Position numbers and translations under genes: made by a program. The notes beneath the pieces are model-generated. The model searched no databases and was not told where the DNA came from. It was given only the letters and a program-made list of their open reading frames with translations. Below, in pieces: positions 32,023 through 41,073 of a DNA stretch of 64,000 bases; the stretch's first letter is position 1; each line of letters starts with the position of its first letter. Source of the DNA: Caenicola sp034331105 (GTDB lineage: Bacteria > Synergistota > Synergistia > Synergistales > Synergistaceae); assembly GCA_034331105.1 (NCBI GenBank), contig JAXQGB010000012.1, positions 1 through 64,000 of the forward strand. Reading direction: 5' to 3'.

Positions 32023-32738
32023 TACTTTTTCCCGCGATAGACATCTTCGGGGGCAATGTAGTCCGCCTGACTAAGGGTGATTTTTCGAAAAAGAAGGATT
32101 ATGGGCTCTCACCGTTCGAAACAGCAAAAAACTTCCTCAACGCAGGATGCACCCACATACACATTGTTGACCTTGAAGGCGCTAAAGAAGGCAGGCCTTG
32201 TAACCTGGAAGTGCTTGAACAGATAGCTTCTCTCGGAATGTTCGTGCAGTACGGAGGGGGACTTCGTTCAGAGGACAGCGTAAGGGACGCCCTCTCAGCA
32301 GGTGCCGACAGGGTAATGATAGGGAGCCTGCTCTTCAAAGATGACGATATGCCCTGTCATATAGCAAGCGAGTTTGGACCTGCAGCTATGCCTGCTATTG
32401 ATGTGAAGGCAGGAAAGGTCGTACATTCCGGTTGGCTGAGTGAAACAGATATGGGGCCCAAAGAAGCCCTCGCCCGGCTCCGGAAGACCGGTTTTTCAAT
32501 TTTTCTCGTTACAAATACAGACCGTGACGGCATGATGTCAGGTACGGATCCCGAACTCTACAGGGAGCTGACCGAAGGCAGGAATGACATCGTTGCGGCA
32601 GGCGGAATAACGACTGTGAACGACATAATATCCCTGAATTCTCTGGGCCTGGCCGGAGCCATAGTCGGCAAAAGCCTTTATGAGGGCGGGATAACAATTT
32701 CAGATGCTCTGGATGCCGCATCAGGAAGGAAACAATAG
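32019..32738 (+). CDS. hisA: phosphoribosylformimino-AICAR phosphate isomerase
   Basis: TIM-barrel isomerase of 239 residues acting on ProFAR. Phosphate-binding features: LFPAIDIFGGNVVRL at the start (catalytic Asp 7), QYGGGLRSEDSVRDALSAGADRVMIGS, TDRDGMMSG (second catalytic Asp) and IVAAGGITTVNDI. Starts with GTG in a GTGA overlap with hisB. It is homologous to hisF in the same operon. Confidence 0.93.
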   Translation: MILFPAIDIFGGNVVRLTKGDFSKKKDYGLSPFETAKNFLNAGCTHIHIVDLEGAKEGRPCNLEVLEQIASLGMFVQYGGGLRSEDSVRDALSAGADRVMIGSLLFKDDDMPCHIASEFGPAAMPAIDVKAGKVVHSGWLSETDMGPKEALARLRKTGFSIFLVTNTDRDGMMSGTDPELYRELTEGRNDIVAAGGITTVNDIISLNSLGLAGAIVGKSLYEGGITISDALDAASGRKQ

Positions 32739-32741
32739 GTC

Positions 32742-33377
32742 ATGTCCGGTATAGATATGAGCCTTATCAAATTTGACGAAAAGGGACTTGTTCCCGTCGT
32801 TGTCCAGGATTCAACGAGCGCCGAGGTGCTTATGACCGCATGGGCAAACGAAGAGGCACTGAAACTTACGGCTGCCTCCGGGGAATTGACTCTTTGGAGC
32901 CGATCCAGAAAAGAGCTATGGAAAAAGGGTGAAAAGAGCGGGAATGTGATGAAGGTCCTTGAGCTTCGCATAGACTGCGACGGGGACACACTGCTTGCCA
33001 TAGTGGAACCTGCCGGGCCCGCATGCCATACCGGAAAGAGGACCTGTTTCTACCGCTCACTCTGGGGAAAAGAAGACTCAACAGGGGCTACATTCCTTGG
33101 ACGCCTCTGGCACTACCTGAACATAAGGAAGTCAGAGAGTCCGGAAGAGAGCTACACGGCGAGCCTCCTTGCAAAAGGACCTTCAAGGGTCGCACAGAAG
33201 GTAGGGGAAGAGGGGGTCGAAACAGCTATCGCTGCAGCGACGGGAGACAGGGAAGGTTTCCGCTATGAGGCGGCAGACTTGCTTTACCACCTTCTGGTAG
33301 CCTGCATCTCTTCAGGCGTCACTTTCAATGAGGTGCTTGATGAACTTATGTCCCGCCACAAAAAGGACGAAGACTGA
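32742..33377 (+). CDS. hisIE: bifunctional phosphoribosyl-AMP cyclohydrolase / phosphoribosyl-ATP pyrophosphatase
   Basis: Two fused steps, 211 residues. HisI domain (about 5-110): WSRSRKELWKKGEKSGNVM, the zinc/magnesium site DCDGDTLL and ACHTGKRTCFY. HisE domain (about 120-205): KGPSRVAQKVGEEGVETAIA and YEAADLLYHLLV, an all-alpha MazG-like pyrophosphohydrolase. Three bases after hisA and overlapping hisH by one base. Fusion of the two domains is common in bacteria. Confidence 0.95.
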   Translation: MSGIDMSLIKFDEKGLVPVVVQDSTSAEVLMTAWANEEALKLTAASGELTLWSRSRKELWKKGEKSGNVMKVLELRIDCDGDTLLAIVEPAGPACHTGKRTCFYRSLWGKEDSTGATFLGRLWHYLNIRKSESPEESYTASLLAKGPSRVAQKVGEEGVETAIAAATGDREGFRYEAADLLYHLLVACISSGVTFNEVLDELMSRHKKDED

Positions 33378-33994
33378 TGATCGCGATCATAGACTACGGA
33401 GCGGGCAATCTTCAAAGCGTCCGAAATGCGCTGGACTTTATCGGGTGTCCCGGAACTGTAACATCTGATCCCGGAGAAATACTTTCTGCAGAGGGAGCAA
33501 TACTTCCGGGCGTCGGTGCATTTGGAAGCGCAATGGCAGAGATGGAACGCAAGGGACTTGCAGATACAGTAAAAATTGCGGCAAAGAGCGGGAAGCCATT
33601 TATTGGGATCTGTGCAGGTATGCAGATGCTCTTCGAAGAAAGCGAGGAAAGCCCCGGCGTCCCGGGTCTTGGTCTGCTTAAGGGAAAAGTGCTTCTCTTT
33701 CCGGCAGACAAGGGACTCAAAATACCCCACATGGGATGGAATTCGATAAAGACAAAAAAAGAAAGCAGGCTTCTTGGAACACTCCCCGATCCAACCTACA
33801 TGTACTTCGTACACTCATATTATGTCAGGGCAGATAATAAAGATATCGTCTCAGCCAGATCTGATTACGGCATTACTTTTGACGCTGCCGTTGAGCAGGG
33901 GAATCTTTTCGGATGCCAGTTCCACCCGGAAAAGAGCGGGGCTGAAGGCATTTCAATATTGCGACGTTTTGCGGAACTCGCGGGGGGAAACTAA
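33377..33994 (+). CDS. hisH: imidazole glycerol-phosphate synthase, glutaminase subunit
   Basis: Class I glutamine amidotransferase of 205 residues that feeds ammonia to HisF. The catalytic triad is visible: nucleophile Cys in GICAGMQMLFEES (about residue 79), and the His-x-Glu of QFHPEKSGAEG near the C-terminus. Starts IAIIDYGAGNLQSV, typical of HisH. Coupled to hisIE by one base and two bases before hisF. Confidence 0.95.
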   Translation: MIAIIDYGAGNLQSVRNALDFIGCPGTVTSDPGEILSAEGAILPGVGAFGSAMAEMERKGLADTVKIAAKSGKPFIGICAGMQMLFEESEESPGVPGLGLLKGKVLLFPADKGLKIPHMGWNSIKTKKESRLLGTLPDPTYMYFVHSYYVRADNKDIVSARSDYGITFDAAVEQGNLFGCQFHPEKSGAEGISILRRFAELAGGN

Positions 33995-33996
33995 AA

Positions 33997-34755
33997 ATGT
34001 ACGCACAGAGGATAATTCCATGCCTTGACATTAAAGACGGGCGAGTTGTCAAGGGAATAAATTTCGTTGACCTCAGGGACGCTGGTGATCCGGCAGAATG
34101 CGCGGTAGCCTATGAAGCGGCAGGTGCTGATGAGATAGTATTACTGGATATAACCGCGACAAGCGACGCACGTAAGACCGTTGCAGAACTGGTAAATGCT
34201 GTGGCATCGAAGGTATTCGTTCCGATCACAGTTGGAGGAGGAATACGCACAGTCGACGACATCCGAACTATCCTCAGGGCCGGGGCGGACAAGGTCTCCC
34301 TCAATTCTGCCGCAGTAAAGAGACCGGAACTCATTACCGAAGGCGCAAAGGATTTCGGCAGTCAGTGCATAGTCGCAGCTATAGACGCAAAAAGCAATGG
34401 GAACGGGACCTGGGAAGTCTACACTGCCGGAGGACGCACAGCTACAGGGCTCGACGCGGTCAAATGGGCCCTGGAAACTGAACGGCTAGGGGCAGGAGAG
34501 ATACTGCTCACAAGCATGGACAGGGACGGCACAAAATCAGGCTACGACCTTGAGCTCACCTTTGCGATAAGTTCAAAGGTAAACATCCCCGTCATCGCTT
34601 CCGGAGGGGCCGGGGAGTATTCTCACTTCTACGATGCTTTCGCTGAAGGCAGGGCAGATGCAGTGCTTGCCGCATCGCTGTTTCACTACAATGAGGTCCC
34701 CATCCCGGAACTGAAAAAATATCTCTCGCGCAGGGGTATCTCCGTAAGGATGTAG
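33997..34755 (+). CDS. hisF: imidazole glycerol-phosphate synthase, cyclase subunit
   Basis: TIM-barrel cyclase of 252 residues. Hallmarks: AQRIIPCLDIKDGRVVKG at the N-terminus (catalytic Asp in CLDI), PITVGGGIRT, ADKVSLNSAAV, VVAIDAKS-like (VAAIDAKSNGNG), TSMDRDGTKSGYDLEL with the second catalytic Asp, and IASGGAGEYSH. Last gene of the + strand his operon; ends two bases from the stop of convergent hisD, with no room for a separate terminator hairpin. Confidence 0.96.
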   Translation: MYAQRIIPCLDIKDGRVVKGINFVDLRDAGDPAECAVAYEAAGADEIVLLDITATSDARKTVAELVNAVASKVFVPITVGGGIRTVDDIRTILRAGADKVSLNSAAVKRPELITEGAKDFGSQCIVAAIDAKSNGNGTWEVYTAGGRTATGLDAVKWALETERLGAGEILLTSMDRDGTKSGYDLELTFAISSKVNIPVIASGGAGEYSHFYDAFAEGRADAVLAASLFHYNEVPIPELKKYLSRRGISVRM

Positions 34756-34756
34756 T

Positions 34757-36028
34757 CTAAGATCTCTTTTTCATTCGCACACGAGCTGCAATTGCATGGG
34801 CGAAGAGCCCTTCGTTCTCAGCCATTACCTCAGCAATGGGAGCAAGCAGGTCTGCCCCCTCAGGTGTTATCCGCTGGAATGTGCATACTTTGAGAAAGGT
34901 CATTACAGAGACTCCTCCGGTATACTTCGCCGCTCCCATCGTAGGAAGCGTGTGGTTTGTGCCTGCCACATAGTCTCCGAAAACTTCTGCCGACCCCTCC
35001 CCAATAAAGAGCGAACCGTAATTCCTAAGCAGCGGGATAAGCCTATCTGGGTCTGCAGTATTTATCTCAAGATGCTCGGGTGCGATCTCGTTGGCAGCTT
35101 CAGCTGCATCTTCCAGAGAGTCAGCTATCATTATGATCCCATTTTTCTCCCAGGCCTCAGCGGCAATATCTGCGGTATCAAGCCTTTCGAGCTGCTCCTT
35201 CACTTCTGCTGAGACTCTCTCCGCAATGTCTTTTGACGTGGTTATCAATATGCCCGCTGCGTCGACGTCATGCTCGGACTGGGCAAGGATGTCTGCCGCT
35301 ATGACCGCAGGATCTGCTTTTTCATCTGCTATCACCAGCACCTCGCTTGGACCCGCGACAAAATCTATACCGACCTTCCCGTATACCTGACGTTTTGCCT
35401 CGGTCACATACTTATTTCCCGGACCTACGATCATGGCGACCGGAGCTATGCTGTCCGTACCATATGCGAAAGCAGCCACAGCCTGAGCTCCTCCGACAGC
35501 ATATACCTCATCTGCACCTGCTATCTTCAGTGCTGCCAAAGTTGCCGGATGGGGCAGGCGGCTTCCGGCCATTGGCGGAACAGCTGCACATACACGTTTC
35601 ACGCCGGCCGTCTTCGCCGGGATAACAAGCATAAGAGCCGTAGAAAAGAGAGGATGGTTTCCGCCGGGAACGTAACAGCAGCAAGAATCGACCGGGATTA
35701 TACTGTGGCCGAGAAAAATTCCCCTCGAGGTCTCTGTCGCCAGAAGGGGCTTTATTGTGTCACTCTGAAGCAGTGCGAAATTCTTTATGTTGTATGCAGC
35801 CTGTTCAATGGCTCCGCGAAGTTCCTGTGATATACCCGAATATGCCATGTCGATATCTTCCTCTGAGACCCTGAAGGAATCCATGGGAGCGCCTCCAAAC
35901 TTTTCGCTGTAAAATGAGAGGGCTCTGTCTCCGCTTTCCTTGACCCTGTCGATTATCTCTTTTACAGATGAAAAAAGATCCGGATCATCTTTAAAGTTTT
36001 TCTCTGCTGCTTTTTTATAACAGAACAT
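34757..36028 (-). CDS. hisD: histidinol dehydrogenase
   Basis: NAD+- and zinc-dependent enzyme of about 423 residues that performs the last two oxidations to L-histidine. Hallmarks: SCCCYVPGGNHPLFSTALMLVIPA, YAVGGAQAVAAFAYGT, GPGNKYVTEAKRQVYG, FVAGPSEVLVIAD, and the zinc/catalytic segment QSEHDVDAAGILIT; PEHLEIN and NHTLPTMGAAKYTGG follow. GTG 36037 begins the open frame, but ATG 36028 is eight bases from GGAG. Alone on the minus strand, convergent with hisF, so it is outside the his operon. Confidence 0.95.
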   Translation of the reverse strand: MFCYKKAAEKNFKDDPDLFSSVKEIIDRVKESGDRALSFYSEKFGGAPMDSFRVSEEDIDMAYSGISQELRGAIEQAAYNIKNFALLQSDTIKPLLATETSRGIFLGHSIIPVDSCCCYVPGGNHPLFSTALMLVIPAKTAGVKRVCAAVPPMAGSRLPHPATLAALKIAGADEVYAVGGAQAVAAFAYGTDSIAPVAMIVGPGNKYVTEAKRQVYGKVGIDFVAGPSEVLVIADEKADPAVIAADILAQSEHDVDAAGILITTSKDIAERVSAEVKEQLERLDTADIAAEAWEKNGIIMIADSLEDAAEAANEIAPEHLEINTADPDRLIPLLRNYGSLFIGEGSAEVFGDYVAGTNHTLPTMGAAKYTGGVSVMTFLKVCTFQRITPEGADLLAPIAEVMAENEGLFAHAIAARVRMKKRS

Positions 36029-36212
36029 TGCTGTCACTCCATTCGAAAACCTTTATATTCATCATGCTAAAATAGCATCTCAATATCTGGGTGTCAATCT
36101 GCGATATCTCTTATTAATGCGTCTCCTGTCTGCTACCTGTCCTTCTCTTCTCATTGTACTGTCCACCGACAAGTTTTATAATCTTCGTAGCACATATACG
36201 GGGGTGTTTTTT

Positions 36213-36686
36213 ATGAGAAGAAAAGATAAGGAAGTCACATCTCGTGATTGGATGGCCGAAGTGCTGGACAGAGGCGTATGGATGGAGCTTGCGATGGCTG
36301 ACAAAGAGGGCCGGCCTTACGTTGTTCCTCTAAACTACGGGTTCAAAGATGATTTCATTATCGTCCATGGCGCAAAAGAGGGCAAAAAAATTGATACTAT
36401 CAAAGAAAATAACATCGTCGCGTTCAACGTCACCATTGACGCAGAAGTAGTCCGCAATGAAGAAGATCCATCTGAGTTCAGCATGAAGTACAGAAGCGTA
36501 TCAGGGCTGGGGGCAGCATCCTTTATCGAGGACATTGAGGAGAAAAGAGAGGCCCTGAAGATACTCATGGAGCACTACCGCGGCCCGAAGGAACCGATGA
36601 CGGAGGGGATCCTTAAAGCCACTGCCGTGATAAAAATATCGATAACTGAACTGACAGGAAAGATAAACTACTACCCCAAACCCTGA
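36213..36686 (+). CDS. pyridoxamine 5'-phosphate oxidase-like (NimA-type) flavoprotein
   Basis: Small split-barrel protein, 157 residues from ATG 36213 (GGGGG site eight bases away). The pattern GVWMELAMADKEGRPYVVPLNYGF with KEGKKIDTIKENN matches the FMN-binding NimA/PNPOx-like family, some of which reduce nitro groups. A longer open frame to 36117 has no ribosome site. It has a close paralogue at 36812, about 125 bases downstream, pointing to tandem duplication. Native substrate not known. Confidence 0.85.
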   Translation: MRRKDKEVTSRDWMAEVLDRGVWMELAMADKEGRPYVVPLNYGFKDDFIIVHGAKEGKKIDTIKENNIVAFNVTIDAEVVRNEEDPSEFSMKYRSVSGLGAASFIEDIEEKREALKILMEHYRGPKEPMTEGILKATAVIKISITELTGKINYYPKP

Positions 36687-36811
36687 CAATTACTTAAGCC
36701 AAAATATTCGGTACAAGTGCTGACCGGCGGCATCGCAGTCGGGACAGCTTTGTTGTGCTTCCTGCCCTGATAATCTATACTAAAATCAGAATATTTCAGG
36801 GGGTGTAATAT

Positions 36812-37288
36812 ATGAGGAGAAACGACAGGGAAGTGATGTCACACGAATGGATGATGGAGGTCCTTGACCGGGGCGAATCGATAGAACTGGCGATGGCGGG
36901 CAAAGACGGCTGGCCCTATGTAGTTCCGCTCAATTACGGCTTCGGTGATGACTTTATAATTATCCACTGCGCCAAAGAGGGCAAAAAGATCGACCTTCTC
37001 AAAGAGAATGACAAAGTTGCATTCAACGTCACAGTCGATACCGAGATCGTCCGGCACGAAGAGGATCCGACAAAATTCACCATGAAGTATAAAAGCGTAT
37101 CCGGCCGTGGGATAGCAGAGTTCATTGAGGACAATAAAGCAAAGAGAGAGGCCCTTGAGATAATGATGGGGCATTACCGCGGACCCAAGGGGCCGATAAC
37201 GGAAGAAAAACTCAGTGTTACTGCGGTAGTAAAGATCCGTATAACAGAAATGACAGGCAAGGTAAACCGCTACCCCAAACCTGAATAA
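36812..37288 (+). CDS. pyridoxamine 5'-phosphate oxidase-like flavoprotein, paralogue
   Basis: 158 residues, roughly two-thirds identical by eye to the gene at 36213 along the whole length (shared VPLNYGF, AKEGKKID, HYRGPK.P.TE, ITE.TGK.N.YPKP). The region before each gene also shares a G-rich ribosome site and short spacing. The likely cofactor is FMN. A strong terminator follows. Retention of two copies suggests either dosage or divergent substrate range. Confidence 0.85.
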   Translation: MRRNDREVMSHEWMMEVLDRGESIELAMAGKDGWPYVVPLNYGFGDDFIIIHCAKEGKKIDLLKENDKVAFNVTVDTEIVRHEEDPTKFTMKYKSVSGRGIAEFIEDNKAKREALEIMMGHYRGPKGPITEEKLSVTAVVKIRITEMTGKVNRYPKPE

Positions 37289-37296
37289 AAAACCAA

Positions 37297-37340
37297 CGGA
37301 GGACCGTCCGATAAAGGGCGGTCCTCCGCTTTTTATTTTT
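37297..37340 (+). terminator. rho-independent terminator after the flavoprotein pair
   Basis: CGGAGGACCG/CGGTCCTCCG stem followed by CTTTTTATTTTT. Confidence 0.92.
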
Positions 37341-37352
37341 CATTGCAGAGTG

Positions 37353-38642
37353 CTAATCTGAGATAGGTCCTTCTGTCCGTTCCTTTATGTATTTCATGCG
37401 GACCTGGAGTATCCTGTGATTATGGACCTGGAGCACGTGGATGTCCCACGATCCGTATGTCACAAGCTGTCCCTGCGTCGGGAAGTCTCCCGAAAGCTCA
37501 AGGACCATACCTGCCAGCGTGTCGACATCCTCAAAAGCTGTGTCGAAAGGATATGCCAGAGCATCAGAAAGTTCTTCAAGGTTCACCTGTCCCTGCACCA
37601 GATATGTGTTCTCATCTTCTACCTGTATCTCGGGAGTTTCCGTATCATATTCGTCCTGGATGTCCCCAACTATTTCCTCAATGAGGTCTTCAAGCGTGAT
37701 GAGACCGGCCATACCGCCGTATTCATCTATGACTATAGCTATGTGCGTCCTTGATTTCTTCATCGTGTCAAGGGCTTCGTCTGTCTTCATCGTTTCAGGA
37801 ACAAAAAGCGGTTTTCTCATCAGTTTCAGGATCGATATATTTTTATCGCCTCGAGCAAGAGGACCAAGAAGGTCCTTCGCGTAAAGTATCCCTATCACCT
37901 GATCCAGGTCTTCCCTGTAAACGGGGATCCTCGAATGTCCGCTCTCAAGGAAGATATTCACTGCCTCTTCAGCTGTCCCGTCCTGTTCTATCGCATAAAC
38001 ATCTGTCCTCGGCTCCATGACCTCGGAGACCCTTGTTTCCTCAAAGGCAATGACACCATGGATCATTTTGCGCTCTTCCTCTTCAAGCGCGCCTGCCGCG
38101 CTGCTCTCAGAGACGATATGGTCTATCTCCTGGCGGGAGATCAAAGAGCTGTATGAGACAAGATCCATTCCCGCGATCTTTCCAAACAGTTTCAGTACTG
38201 CTCTCAGAGACCATGTCACAGGAGTCATTATCGCGCTGAAAAACTTAAGGAAGGGAAGGGAGAAAAGCAGTACGCCCTCTTTTTTGGCTATGGCAAAATT
38301 TTTAGGAAGGATCTCACAGAAGACCACGATCAATACTGTCATTGTGGCCACAGCAAGAGCAGGCCCCAATGCACCGAAAAGCTTGAGTGCCAGCGTCGTT
38401 GCAACGGCACTGGCGGCGATATTCACCAGATTGTTTCCAATTAGAGTAACGTTTATTGCTTTGGCTGTGTTGTTTACAAGCCAGAGGAAACCTTTTCGGC
38501 GATGAGGGTATTCATCAGATAGAGCAAGTAATTTCCCTTTCCCTGCTGCCGTTATTGACGTCTCGGTCGCGCTGAAATAAATCGAGAGTATCAGCAAAAC
38601 GACTAGCAGGATAATACTGCCCGATATGTCGGAACTCACCAA
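37353..38642 (-). CDS. CNNM/CorC-type membrane protein with CBS domains
   Basis: Protein of about 429 residues: DUF21 membrane domain (about 5-190, four hydrophobic segments, FSATETSITAAGKGKL), CBS pair (about 200-330, MEPRTDVYAIEQDG and MKTDEALDTMKKSRTHIAIVIDEYGGMAGLITLEDLIEEIVGDI) and a C-terminal CorC/HlyC transporter-associated domain. Family members are linked to magnesium or sodium transport. The open frame extends to 38714, but AGGAGG supports TTG 38642 (GTG 38639 is an alternative). Often annotated hemolysin, which is a historical label. Confidence 0.9.
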   Translation of the reverse strand: MVSSDISGSIILLVVLLILSIYFSATETSITAAGKGKLLALSDEYPHRRKGFLWLVNNTAKAINVTLIGNNLVNIAASAVATTLALKLFGALGPALAVATMTVLIVVFCEILPKNFAIAKKEGVLLFSLPFLKFFSAIMTPVTWSLRAVLKLFGKIAGMDLVSYSSLISRQEIDHIVSESSAAGALEEEERKMIHGVIAFEETRVSEVMEPRTDVYAIEQDGTAEEAVNIFLESGHSRIPVYREDLDQVIGILYAKDLLGPLARGDKNISILKLMRKPLFVPETMKTDEALDTMKKSRTHIAIVIDEYGGMAGLITLEDLIEEIVGDIQDEYDTETPEIQVEDENTYLVQGQVNLEELSDALAYPFDTAFEDVDTLAGMVLELSGDFPTQGQLVTYGSWDIHVLQVHNHRILQVRMKYIKERTEGPISD

Positions 38643-38727
38643 CAATCTACCTCCTTGATAATTAAAGCGCCTTGTTTTAATAGAATATGCGCTTATACAT
38701 GCATAGGATAGCACAGTTGTGGGAAAA

Positions 38728-38763
38728 ACGGCAGTCTTTTATTAATGTAGGAAGGACTGCCGT
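38728..38763 (-). terminator. terminator of the TM1266-SBP-hydF operon
   Basis: ACGGCAGTC / GACTGCCGT stem with an 18-base loop followed by T5 on the minus strand, 47 bases past hydF. Confidence 0.7.
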
Positions 38764-38810
38764 CACTACAGGAAAGAAAATATCATTTCATATCATCAAA
38801 ATCAACAGAT

Positions 38811-40055
38811 CTATTGCTCCTTTTGACCATCCTGCCTAAATTCCGGAAATGCGCTGATAACTTTTTCCAGGATCCCGTTGATCTCAGCAATCGCTACGCC
38901 GTAGTTAGTTATCGGGACATTTTCTGCGTCAGCTTTGATCATCCTTGACATCAGCTGTTTTCTTGTGAACATGCATCCGCCGCAGTGGAGAATAAGCGAA
39001 TATTCCTTTAGGTTTGACGGAAAATCGAGCCCTGTGGAAATATCCACAGTCAGTCCATTGCCAACCCTTTCCCTCAGCCACTTCGGTATCTTTTCTCTTC
39101 CTATATCCTCTTCCAGCGGCGCATGGGTACAGGCCTCCGCTACAAGTATCCTGTCACTTTCCTTCAGATAGTTGATGGCCCTTGCTCCCCTTACGAAGGT
39201 CGCAAGATCCCCTTTGTTCCTGGCCATAACGATAGAGAATGAAGTCAGGGGAACATCACGGGGAAGCAGCGAATTTACCTGAGGGAATACCTGCGAATCC
39301 GTTATGACAAGCGCCGGGGGTTCTTTGAGGGAATCCAGCAGCCGTGGAAACTGATCGAGGGTAACAGTGAGGGCAAGCCCCCCGTTGTCCAGGATGTCCC
39401 TTATAACCTGGACCTGGGGAAGTATAAGCCTTCCCTTAGGGGCCTGTATGTCCTGCGGGGCGACAAGGACAACTGCCGCTCCCGGTCCGAAGAGGTCCCC
39501 GACAAGGGTAGAGCTTTCAAAATCCATCGGTGCGTTTTTTACTATAGTGGAAAGCAGCTCCGGCCTGCATGACCTATCGGTAGCAGAGACTGCCGTAAAT
39601 GGGATGCCCAACTTTGCCTCGAGGCCGGACCTTGTCTCCTCAGCAGCGTTTGTCTCTATCCTGTCTATCTGGTTCAGGACCCCGATCACAGCTATCTTTC
39701 TTTTCTTGAGCTCCTGCAGCCACTTTTTCTCCAGGGAAATATCACTTGCATCTTCAGCTGATATGACAAGCAGGGCAAGATCGGTCCTGTCCATCATCTG
39801 CATAGACCGGGAGATCCTAAGCTCCCCCAGCTCGCCGGCATCATCGAGACCTGCTGTGTCGATAACGGCTACGGGGCCCAGAGGCAGAAGCTCCATGCTC
39901 TTGATAACAGGGTCTGTAGTCGTTCCCGCGTGGCTGGATACCAGAGCTGTCTCCTGGTCAGTTACAAGATTTATGAGGCTTGACTTTCCGGCGTTGCGCC
40001 TTCCGTAAAAACCAATGTGCAGTCTGCTGCCTCTCGGAGTCTCCTGAAGATCCAT
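38811..40055 (-). CDS. hydF: [FeFe]-hydrogenase H-cluster maturation GTPase HydF
   Basis: Scaffold GTPase of 414 residues on which the 2Fe subcluster of [FeFe]-hydrogenase is assembled. N-terminal Era-like GTPase: GRRNAGKSSLIN (P-loop), GTTTDPV, DTAGLDD and LNQIDR. C-terminal iron-sulfur ligands: CTHAP (Cys-x-His, about 310) and HCGGCMFTRKQL (Cys-x2-Cys, about 354-357), as required in HydF. It begins four bases after an ABC-type binding-protein gene and shares a transcript with a TM1266-type regulator. hydE, hydG and the hydrogenase are not in the window. Confidence 0.94.
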   Translation of the reverse strand: MDLQETPRGSRLHIGFYGRRNAGKSSLINLVTDQETALVSSHAGTTTDPVIKSMELLPLGPVAVIDTAGLDDAGELGELRISRSMQMMDRTDLALLVISAEDASDISLEKKWLQELKKRKIAVIGVLNQIDRIETNAAEETRSGLEAKLGIPFTAVSATDRSCRPELLSTIVKNAPMDFESSTLVGDLFGPGAAVVLVAPQDIQAPKGRLILPQVQVIRDILDNGGLALTVTLDQFPRLLDSLKEPPALVITDSQVFPQVNSLLPRDVPLTSFSIVMARNKGDLATFVRGARAINYLKESDRILVAEACTHAPLEEDIGREKIPKWLRERVGNGLTVDISTGLDFPSNLKEYSLILHCGGCMFTRKQLMSRMIKADAENVPITNYGVAIAEINGILEKVISAFPEFRQDGQKEQ

Positions 40056-40059
40056 GGTG

Positions 40060-40986
40060 TCACCTCAATATGATCGAATTTACGTCTATCTTTTTGCGCT
40101 GAAGTCCGTTCTCTATCATAAAGTTCTGTGTTCGGATAAGCTCTTCAATGTCCGCTTTTCGGATGGAACTGTCAAAATCATACCATGGGGTCATCATTTT
40201 AACTCCCTCCATGGGAAGTCCGGTCTCTTTCTGTGTCATTGCAGCAGCTTTACCCGGGTTCTTTTTTATCCAGCCCAGAGTCTTATTATGTGATTCCATG
40301 AACTTTGATACAGCCTTCGGATAGCTTTTTGCAAATTTTTCTGATGTAGCGATGACTATTGTTGCATCTACAAGCCCTTCTCCATTCTTCAGCACGCGCG
40401 ATCCTGATGTGAGAGCCTTATAGGCAGCCGGGCCCGCAAGAAGAGCGGCGTCTACACTTCCCGTCGCCAGCGCGTTTGCTCCCGAAGATAGGTCCATCTG
40501 GACAAATTCCACGTCCTTTACGGACATGCCATCTTTATCAAGGGCCGCCGCAAGCAGCTGGTGCAGTATCGTTCCCTTGGGGCCTGCCACTTTTCTGCCT
40601 TTGAGATCCTTGACACTCTTTATTGCAGGATCTTTCACTAAGATCATAAAGGCCTTTGGAGCCCTCGAATATATGCCTATGATCCTTACATCAAGTCCTT
40701 CAGAGGCCGCAAGGATGGCTGATGTAGAACCCAGGCAGCTTGCTATTCCGATTTCTCCGGCAGCAAGAGCTGCAGTCTGTTTTGGTCCCTCTGTTATTTC
40801 AGGGAAAGATAGGTCAACGCCCTCATACGCTTTTTCAAAGACCAGATTATGTTTTGCAACGATCGACGGAATATTCAACGGCGCCTTCACATAAGTGATG
40901 CCCAGTTTTTCGGGCATTTCTGATGCAAAGACCCCGGTTACCGCTAGTGACAGCACTAGTAATGCAGACAAAAATATTTTCCTCAC
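40060..40986 (-). CDS. ABC-type substrate-binding protein (SsuA/NMT1-like)
   Basis: Exported periplasmic binding protein of 308 residues. Signal peptide RKIFLSALLVLSLAVTGVFAS, then a SsuA/TauA/THI5-type fold (GITYVKAPLNIPSIVAKHN; PEITEGPKQTAALAAGEIGIA; DLKGRKVAGPKGTILHQLL). This family binds sulfonates, taurine, nitrate or thiamin precursors. GTG 40986 follows AAGGAGA. It lies between a hydrogenase-system regulator and hydF with no permease or ATPase genes, which is unusual; its ligand is unknown. Confidence 0.85.
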   Translation of the reverse strand: MRKIFLSALLVLSLAVTGVFASEMPEKLGITYVKAPLNIPSIVAKHNLVFEKAYEGVDLSFPEITEGPKQTAALAAGEIGIASCLGSTSAILAASEGLDVRIIGIYSRAPKAFMILVKDPAIKSVKDLKGRKVAGPKGTILHQLLAAALDKDGMSVKDVEFVQMDLSSGANALATGSVDAALLAGPAAYKALTSGSRVLKNGEGLVDATIVIATSEKFAKSYPKAVSKFMESHNKTLGWIKKNPGKAAAMTQKETGLPMEGVKMMTPWYDFDSSIRKADIEELIRTQNFMIENGLQRKKIDVNSIILR

Positions 40987-41073
40987 AAGAATCTCTCCTT
41001 TTGATCTATACATTACTTCCGGTTATTTCAATCTATAAAAAGTCGGGCCTTTTAGGAACGATGCAACTCGGAC

